The notes under the pieces were generated by a model, which worked only from the letters and a program-made list of their open reading frames with translations, did not search any database and was not told the origin of the DNA. Shown one piece after another: positions 59,048 to 64,000 of a stretch of 64,000 nt of DNA. The DNA comes from Mesobacillus jeotgali (GTDB taxonomy: Bacteria; Bacillota; Bacilli; Bacillales; Cytobacillaceae). The DNA lies in the NCBI RefSeq assembly GCF_900166585.1, contig NZ_FVZC01000009.1, positions 930,001 through 994,000 of the forward strand, written 5' to 3'. Every line of letters starts with the position of its first letter. Within the stretch, counting starts at the first letter, position 1. Position numbers and translations under genes: made by a program.

Positions 59048-59986
59048 ATGAAAAAGAAAATGAACTATTTATTCTTGCTTTTAACGATCATCTTTATGGC
59101 AGGTTGTACCAGCTTAGAAGATACATCGATTATAGATCAAGAAACAGATCCACAAAAAGTAACCGCGATTAATAAAAATAAAGATAATGAAAAAGCAGAA
59201 ACTAACACTACGGTGGCTGATCAACCAGTAGTAGAGGAAACACCCACCCAACCAAATATTGAACTGTTCTCAGGATACAAACTTATTCAAGTTGATGGCG
59301 GTGATTTGTCTGGCTATCGTGAACCTAACGTTGTCGTCGACATTGGTTATGGGGACCGTGAATATTGGGCATTTACTAATGAATACGGGCAGCTAGTACG
59401 TGTCATTGCTGACGAAATCATTCTACAAGATGACCGCAACGAACCTGTATTATCTTCTGGCAGATATTATCCTGATGAGGCAAAGGTTCCAGGTGTAGAA
59501 AGTGATGTTTTAGATGAAGGACATATCATTGCTGATTCTCTCGGTGGGGTATCGAATGCTTATAATATTGCCCCCCAAGATATTACGCTCAACCGACATG
59601 GTGATCAAGCTTATATGGAAGACGTAATCCGTAGCGCAGGTGGGGCCACTAAATTTGAAGCAATTATCACCTATCCGAACACGGAAACGCAGATTCCTTC
59701 AAGTTACCAGTATACCTATACTTTAATGGGTAACAAGATCGTTGATTCCTTCGACAATGTTAACCCTGATAAAGTAAACGCCTCACTTGGTTTAACAGGC
59801 AGTGAGCCTTCTGATTCAACCAGTTCGAACACAAACGGTGATATTTCCAGGGTTGATACAAACGGTAATGGCCAGGTGACGATTAAAGAAGCAAAAGCAG
59901 CAGGCTTCAGTATGCCAATAACTAGTGATCACTGGTTATACCCCTATATGCACGACGCTGATAAGGACGGTTTAGTAGGTGAGTAA
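59048..59986 (+). CDS. lipoprotein DNA/RNA non-specific endonuclease with EF-hand tail
   Basis: 312-aa surface nuclease. Lipobox FMAGC, a Thr/Lys/Glu-rich linker (to about residue 75), then a beta-beta-alpha-metal nuclease domain with DEGHIIADSLGG (general-base His) and YNIAPQDITLNRHGDQAYM (metal Asn). The C-terminal 50 residues hold calcium-loop sequences DTNGNGQVTIKE and DADKDGLVG, like an excalibur or dockerin-type EF-hand. Related to competence and secreted nucleases such as NucA/DNA-entry types. ATG at 59048 follows TAGGAGAGTTCTAAA. Single gene. Extracellular DNA breakdown is likely. Confidence 0.88.
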   Translation: MKKKMNYLFLLLTIIFMAGCTSLEDTSIIDQETDPQKVTAINKNKDNEKAETNTTVADQPVVEETPTQPNIELFSGYKLIQVDGGDLSGYREPNVVVDIGYGDREYWAFTNEYGQLVRVIADEIILQDDRNEPVLSSGRYYPDEAKVPGVESDVLDEGHIIADSLGGVSNAYNIAPQDITLNRHGDQAYMEDVIRSAGGATKFEAIITYPNTETQIPSSYQYTYTLMGNKIVDSFDNVNPDKVNASLGLTGSEPSDSTSSNTNGDISRVDTNGNGQVTIKEAKAAGFSMPITSDHWLYPYMHDADKDGLVGE

Positions 59987-60093
59987 GCTCCTAGAATTTT
60001 TAAACGAAATATAAAGTCATAGTTTTGAAGTGCTTTAAATAGTGCCTAAACTAAAGAACATACGACTAGTAAAGTAACTATTAATAGGAAATT

Positions 60094-60120
60094 AACTCGT
60101 CAATTTTTGACGAGTTTTTT
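60094..60120 (+). terminator. terminator of the nuclease gene
   Basis: AACTCGTCAA pairs with TTGACGAGTT over a 3-nt loop, followed by TTTT. Confidence 0.8.
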
Positions 60121-60635
60121 ATTGACTTCATTCCTTCGATTATATTAGGAGCGTAAAAGCAATATGTACTATTAAGATTATTCCGAGTTGAATGGATAAA
60201 TATGTTAATATATAGTTGGTGAAAAAATCAGTCAAATGTAAAAACAATAGCTTACTTGGCTGGTATGATAATTGAGGTGTTTTATTGTGGGAGGCTAGTT
60301 TAATTTCTCTCTTATAAAAAATTAAAATGCTCAAGGGCTTATGATATGCAATTCCAGAACCAGATTATAGTTGAATGGAAATTCGGAATTATTAGGACGA
60401 CTTCTCATTTGAAAGACATCTTGAAAGAGTTAATAAAATTTACTCAATCAATTAATGAAGGTTAAAGAAATGGAGATTCATCAAGTTGTCTATGTGGGTG
60501 AATTCCCCAAAGAAAAAGTGTATTTAAAGGAATCGGTTATCCGCTGTTTTGTTCAATTAAAATAATGGTGCAGTTTAGTGATTGGGCAGACATATATAGA
60601 ATTAGACTTATTTGTTCTTATAGAGGGGGCAGTCA
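60121..60635 (+). other. intergenic stretch with two short protein-like frames
   Basis: 60346-60465 encodes MQFQNQIIVEWKFGIIRTTS and ends in FTQSINEG; 60470-60565 encodes MEIHQVVYVGEFPKEKVYLK and ends in FVQLK. Both are under 40 aa and may be fragments of one or two accessory genes. No strong ribosome binding sites. They mark the left edge of the second accessory array. Confidence 0.25.
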
Positions 60636-61163
60636 ATGAGTAACTATAATGAAAGGTACCATTGTAATGGTTGCGGTAAGTATCACGAAGAGCTGCCAAT
60701 GAGTTATGGTGGTCCCTTTCCTGACTATGTTTACGATATACCATCAAAGGAGCAGGAAGATAGGATAGAAATGTATGATGATTTGTGTATCATAGACGAT
60801 GAATATTACTTTATTCGTGGATGTATCGAACTTCCGGTAATGGAAGGGAAGGACTCTTTTATTTGGGATGTGTGGGTTTCACTAAGCGAAGCAAATTTCA
60901 ATAAAACTATTGAATACTGGGATGCTGAGGGAAGAGAAGAAGAGCTTGAGCCGATGTTTGGTTGGTTATCAACTTCCCTTCCTTGTTACCCTGAAACAAT
61001 TAACTTAAAAACGATGGTTCATACCAGACCAGCAGGTGTTGCTCCTTATATAGAATTAGAGCCGACTGAACATCCATTAGCTTTAGAACAAAGAAATGGC
61101 ATATCAAAGGATCGAATTAAACAAATTGCTGAAGAATTATGCCAACAAGATGAGCAAAATTAA
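60636..61163 (+). CDS. DUF2199 protein
   Basis: 175-aa soluble protein. The start CNGCGKYHEELPMSYGGPFP with a CxxC pair, DLCIIDDEYYFIRGCIELPV and WDVWVSLSEANFNKT are the family marks of DUF2199, often found in accessory or immunity-gene arrays; a zinc site is possible. Function unknown. ATG at 60636 follows AGAGGGGGCAGTCA. First full gene of the second accessory array. Confidence 0.8.
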   Translation: MSNYNERYHCNGCGKYHEELPMSYGGPFPDYVYDIPSKEQEDRIEMYDDLCIIDDEYYFIRGCIELPVMEGKDSFIWDVWVSLSEANFNKTIEYWDAEGREEELEPMFGWLSTSLPCYPETINLKTMVHTRPAGVAPYIELEPTEHPLALEQRNGISKDRIKQIAEELCQQDEQN

Positions 61164-61201
61164 AGTTTTTTGCCTGAATTTTGATCTGTTATAAAATTAA
61201 G

Positions 61202-61275
61202 GGTGTTTTGATCCAAGAAGGATTAAAGCACCTTTTTATTGAATTCGTTATGTAGCAAAAACGGCAGGTTATGAC
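61202..61275 (+). repeat. two-hairpin dispersed repeat, copy H
   Basis: GGTGTTTTGATCC (61202-61214) pairs with GGATTAAAGCACC (61220-61232), followed by TTTTTATTGAATTC and GCAAAAACGGCAGG. Compared with copy A, the G-C pair at one stem position is T-A here, a compensated change. The second stem is degenerate. Confidence 0.75.
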
Positions 61276-61373
61276 TTAAAAATTTTAAAGAATGTGAGAC
61301 AGCTAATAAAGTTAAAGATACGGGTTCGTTTGAATTAGGAAAGGTTCGAATTTAAATAAGGGAGTTTCTTTAA

Positions 61374-61620
61374 ATGAAGGAAGCAGCAATTATGAAATTG
61401 CAAGAAGCATTCTTAAAATCTTGGTCAAAAAAAAACAAGTTCCAAATGGACTAAAGACAATCCTGCTAAAGGCCAATGCGGTGTAACGGCGTTAGTAGTA
61501 AATGATTTGCTTGGCGGACAAATAAGTAAGACCTTGTTACATGAAGGCTGGCATTTTTACAACGAAATCAATGGGGTACGATATGATTTTACCGTTTCAC
61601 ATAGTACCTTTTTTGGCTAA
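61374..61620 (+). pseudogene. YunG-like gene fragment, frameshifted in a poly-A run
   Basis: ATG at 61374 after AAGGGAGTTTCTTTAA gives KEAAIMKLQEAFLKSWSK, then a stop. Removing one A from the run of nine at 61417-61425 restores KTSSKWTKDNPAKGQCGVTA, typical of YunG-family proteins, up to RYDFTVS and a stop at 61620. Family members are about 110-120 aa, so the 3' end is also missing. The homopolymer makes sequencing error or slippage equally possible. Confidence 0.65.
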
Positions 61621-61870
61621 CTACTCAAGTGACTTTATTTGTTATGTAGAAGATAAGTTTGATAAAGGATATATTTCTTTATTTTTACACGATGATCCAA
61701 AATTAATAATAATGCACCGGTCACCAATAAAGTTTTTAAAGACAATTAATGAATTCTACAAGAAAAATGTCTTTTTTTTAGATGAAGATGGTTATCTAGA
61801 CCTAAAATGGGATAAGGAAGGTAAACTAGGATTGGCACTAAATCCTGATGCTGAATATTGGAACTTATAG
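61541..61870 (+). pseudogene. SMI1/KNR4-like C-terminal fragment fused to the YunG remnant
   Basis: The frame encodes LPFHIVPFLANYSSDFICYV followed by SLFLHDDPKLIIMHRSP and KFLKTINEFYKKN, which resembles the C-terminal half of an SMI1/KNR4-type protein, but no N-terminal half is present and the first part overlaps the YunG remnant in another frame. No ribosome binding site precedes 61541. It looks like a deletion junction between two former array genes near 61590. Confidence 0.45.
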
Positions 61871-61879
61871 TCCCAAAAA

Positions 61880-61952
61880 GGTTTGATTTTGGAGGGATTA
61901 ATGTACCTTTTTGAAGTGTTATTGTGCTAAAGATGCAGTATAGTTCAATAAG
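61880..61952 (+). repeat. two-hairpin dispersed repeat, copy I
   Basis: AAAGGT with ACCTTTTT flanks a decayed first stem; TTATTGTGCTA (61919-61929) faces TAGTTCAATAA (61941-61951) around AAGATGCAGTA. Confidence 0.65.
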
Positions 61953-61978
61953 CGATTTGGTTAGGAGATGTTTTAAAA

Positions 61979-62338
61979 ATGGACGCTAAGTTCTTAGATT
62001 TATTTGGAGAAATTTTAATGAAGAATGTTCGAGATGAAGCAATAGAGCAATGTGATATGACAATTCAAGGAAAAATGAAGAGTGAAGAAAGTCAAAGGTT
62101 ACACAACCTTATAACTTTGAGCGGTCAGAGGGAGTTAATTAACGATCTTGTACCTAAAATCGTAGATACTACACTACATCATTTGCTAACGACATTAGAA
62201 CAAGATGAATCTATAGATGTAACCCTAAATGAGGGTTACAATCCAGTTAGTATTAAGGATATTATTGATGGTTTAGCTGGAGAACTGTATACGGAAGATG
62301 GTTGGATAAACAGGTTCAGTAACAAGACCAAAACATAA
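61979..62338 (+). CDS. small helical protein, possibly DUF6547-like
   Basis: 119-aa soluble helical protein (ILMKNVRDEAIEQCDMTIQG, LVPKIVDTTLHHLLTTLEQD, ending DGLAGELYTEDGWINRFSN). The closing motif recalls DUF6547-type proteins from accessory arrays, from memory only. Function unknown, immunity-like role possible. ATG at 61979 follows GGAGATGTTTTAAAA. Repeat copies lie on both sides. Confidence 0.5.
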   Translation: MDAKFLDLFGEILMKNVRDEAIEQCDMTIQGKMKSEESQRLHNLITLSGQRELINDLVPKIVDTTLHHLLTTLEQDESIDVTLNEGYNPVSIKDIIDGLAGELYTEDGWINRFSNKTKT

Positions 62339-62340
62339 AA

Positions 62341-62387
62341 ACTGCACCTTATGTTATTGCGCTAAAGGACAGGTTAGTGCATTAAAA
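62341..62387 (+). repeat. two-hairpin repeat, copy J (second stem)
   Basis: TTATTGCGCTAA (62354-62365) faces TTAGTGCATTAA (62374-62385) around AGGACAGG; the arm changes relative to copy F are largely matched on both sides. Confidence 0.55.
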
Positions 62388-62430
62388 ATTTAGCGTTTTT
62401 ATGGAAAACTTAAAGGAAAGAGGGGGTTTT

Positions 62431-63075
62431 GTGAACAAATTTTTAAAAGTCATACTTATTGTTGTCGGAGTGATGATATTAGGAATTGCTATACTTGTAT
62501 TTTCTTTTGTTCAGGGTATGAAGCCAGATAAAGAAGAAGAAGAAAAGGTGAAAATCAAAGCAGAGGAATATTTAGAAGATAAATTCAATGATAACTTCGA
62601 GATTTATGATACTTTGTATGACAATATGGGGAACTTTAATTTTGAATATGCTGCAAAGGCTAGAGATAAGAGAAGCAATACGCAATTTTTAGTTTATTTT
62701 GATGAAGCAACGGAACAAATGGTGGACACTTACATCGCTGATAAATGGGAAGATGATTTAGAAAAAGAAATACGCCCTTATATTAAAGAAAATTTCGGAG
62801 AATTAACTGATTTTCAAGTCTATTATGATGACAAAATAGGCAAAGAATTGGGTATTAATTATGCTAATCAAGAGAGTTACAAAGATTTTAACGTTGCACC
62901 TACTATTCGTATTACTATTCCCCGAAAAAAGAGTGGCGAAGATGAAAAACTCCTTAATGAGTTCATATCATTTCTAAACAGTGAAGATAAAGTGCAACAA
63001 GGGACTGTTATTGTGGGTTATGTCGCCGAAAATGGTGAAATATTAGAGGATGATGAGTGGAGCCGAGATTTTTAA
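62431..63075 (+). CDS. membrane-anchored extracytoplasmic protein (YfjL-like)
   Basis: 214-aa protein with one N-terminal membrane helix (LKVILIVVGVMILGIAILVF) and an acidic extracytoplasmic domain of about 180 aa (VKIKAEEYLEDKFNDNFEIY, FLVYFDEATEQMVDTYIADK, ITIPRKKSGEDEKLLNEFIS). The general layout resembles YfjL-type Bacillus proteins of unknown function. GTG at 62431 follows AGAGGGGGTTTT; ATG 62401 lacks a site. Last full gene of the second array. Confidence 0.6.
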   Translation: MNKFLKVILIVVGVMILGIAILVFSFVQGMKPDKEEEEKVKIKAEEYLEDKFNDNFEIYDTLYDNMGNFNFEYAAKARDKRSNTQFLVYFDEATEQMVDTYIADKWEDDLEKEIRPYIKENFGELTDFQVYYDDKIGKELGINYANQESYKDFNVAPTIRITIPRKKSGEDEKLLNEFISFLNSEDKVQQGTVIVGYVAENGEILEDDEWSRDF

Positions 63076-63100
63076 TAAGTAGTTGAATGAGATTACTCAA

Positions 63101-63141
63101 TTAACGGGTGCGTTGATCTAGGAAGGATTAACGGCCTTTTT
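63101..63141 (+). repeat. two-hairpin dispersed repeat, copy K (first stem)
   Basis: CGTTGATCT (63111-63119) pairs with GGATTAACG (63125-63133) over AGGAA, preceded by AACGGGTG and followed by GCCTTTTTC; the second half is missing, perhaps cut off by the adjacent IS110-type element. Confidence 0.7.
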
Positions 63142-63283
63142 CTGTGAAAATAAATAATTCTGGCTGCTTGGAATAATAGTGATCCTATTCGGCAATCCTT
63201 AAAGTAACCTAAAAAAGCCAATAAGAAAGCGGGGCTACCTGTCGGAGGGTAACCGTGTATACATCTATTTGGTTTTGGTTATA

Positions 63284-64000
63284 CTAAATAACTTGTCTTT
63301 CTTTAAATGGCTCCTTGTTTATAAGCATGGAGTAGATGATTCGAAGCATTCGATGCGATGTCGCAACGAGTGCTTTTTTCTTTCCTCTCCTAGCGGCAGT
63401 AGACCAGTATTTCGTGGCTAACCACCTATTTCGACTTCTTGAAACGGCCCAGGCTGCTTCACACATGGCTGATTTAATGTGCGGATTTCCTTTTGTTGTC
63501 CGAGTACTCTTTCGTTTTCCTGCACTTTCATGATTGCCAGGAGATACACCTGCCCACGAAGCTAAGTGTTGAGAGGTTGGGAATTGGTTCATATCCACTC
63601 CAATCTCGGCAATAATGATGGCTGCAGTATCTTTCTTTATTCCAGGAATGGTCAGAAGTAAATGAAGTTCTTCTTTATATTCCTCTAGAAGATGGTCAAT
63701 TCTTTTTTCCACCTCTACAATATGTCCCTCCAGCTGTTGAATATGAAGCCAAGACTGTTTGATTAGAAATCTTTGGTGGTCATTGATCGTGCCGAAGAGC
63801 GAGTCAGTAATTAATTGTTTTTTAGATGACATCTTTCCGTGTATCCGGCTTTCGACATCAACGGCATCTACATATCCCTGTTCCACCAGTCTCTCAAGCA
63901 GCTTTCTCCCTGAAACCCCAAAGACATCGGATATAACCGAACTCAGCTTTACATTTGAGCACTCCAGAACCTTCTGAATCCGGTTCTTCTCGGAAGTTAA
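63284..64000 (-). CDS. IS110-type transposase, 3' part (runs off the window)
   Basis: The open frame extends to the window edge, so only the C-terminal 238 residues are visible. VSGRKLLERLVEQGYVDAVD and KKQLITDSLFGTINDHQRFL lie in the coiled linker; LLTIPGIKKDTAAIIIAEIG and FPTSQHLASWAGVSPGNHESAGKRKSTRTTKGN are the transposase_20 domain, with the serine likely in NHESAGKR. It is not a copy of the 255-1490 transposase; the C-terminal type recalls the IS116/IS110/IS902 group. A GTG at 63886 is internal, not a start. The N-terminal catalytic DEDD domain is outside the window. Confidence 0.9.
   Translation of the reverse strand, partial: LTSEKNRIQKVLECSNVKLSSVISDVFGVSGRKLLERLVEQGYVDAVDVESRIHGKMSSKKQLITDSLFGTINDHQRFLIKQSWLHIQQLEGHIVEVEKRIDHLLEEYKEELHLLLTIPGIKKDTAAIIIAEIGVDMNQFPTSQHLASWAGVSPGNHESAGKRKSTRTTKGNPHIKSAMCEAAWAVSRSRNRWLATKYWSTAARRGKKKALVATSHRMLRIIYSMLINKEPFKERQVI

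Overview
The window looks like a chromosomal stretch of a low-GC Gram-positive endospore-former of the Bacillaceae (Bacillus sensu lato, perhaps the Mesobacillus/Cytobacillus/Neobacillus area; genus not proven). Reasons: strong GGAGG-type ribosome binding sites, frequent TTG/GTG starts, typical Bacillus families (YkuK, YcsI/YcsG/Pxp, RsbR stressosome proteins, DUF421, DUF3888, CBO0543, YcgT-like reductase), U-tailed hairpin terminators and a perfect Bacillus Fur box.

Layout. 1-1.8 kb: IS110-type insertion sequence. 1.8-6.2 kb: AT-rich accessory array of small membrane, secreted and SUKH (SMI1/KNR4)-like genes, most followed by a copy of a dispersed two-hairpin repeat. 6.5-13 kb: ordinary cell-envelope and metabolic genes (L,D-transpeptidase, DUF421, MBL hydrolase with Lrp regulator, YtkA-like lipoprotein) and two decayed genes. 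13.2-17.2 kb: Hen1-Pnkp RNA repair operon. 17.2-20.5 kb: damaged zone with a HxlR regulator, a VOC gene broken by a small inverted-repeat element, and a frameshifted IS1182 sitting in a duplicated terminator hairpin. 20.6-29.7 kb: TolB-like protein, GNAT, MBL hydrolase, APH-type kinase, DinB, HAD, two decayed genes, and an ECF sigma/DUF4030 pair. 29.85-31.0 kb: about 22 copies of a 52-bp tandem repeat beside an endonuclease I gene. 32.1-37.1 kb: Fur-controlled divergent iron locus (YcgT-like flavoprotein reductase; ferric-siderophore ABC transporter). 38-56.4 kb: three RsbR-type STAS proteins and a MEDS sensor scattered among YdcZ-like transporters with a Crp/Fnr regulator, a lipoprotein, PAP2 phosphatase, GabD, a class A PBP, and the 5-oxoprolinase operon (pxpB-pxpC-pxpA-ycsG-ycsI) divergent from an M20 amidohydrolase. 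56.8-60 kb: DinB, a holin-like type I toxin locus with a LexA-like box and a decayed duplicate, ykuK, and a lipoprotein nuclease. 60.6-63.1 kb: a second accessory array with the same two-hairpin repeats and immunity-like genes, ending at the partial transposase of another IS110-type element.

How it fits together. Both ends are fast-changing arrays bounded by IS110-type elements and built of small genes separated by one repeat family. This is the least explained structure in the window. The core is conserved metabolism with stress-related insertions: RNA repair, stressosome sensors, an SOS-linked toxin and Fur-regulated iron uptake. Many genes are broken by a single base (SUKH gene, YunG gene, IS1182 transposase, lipoprotein genes). 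That is either real pseudogenization or, for homopolymer cases, possible sequencing error.
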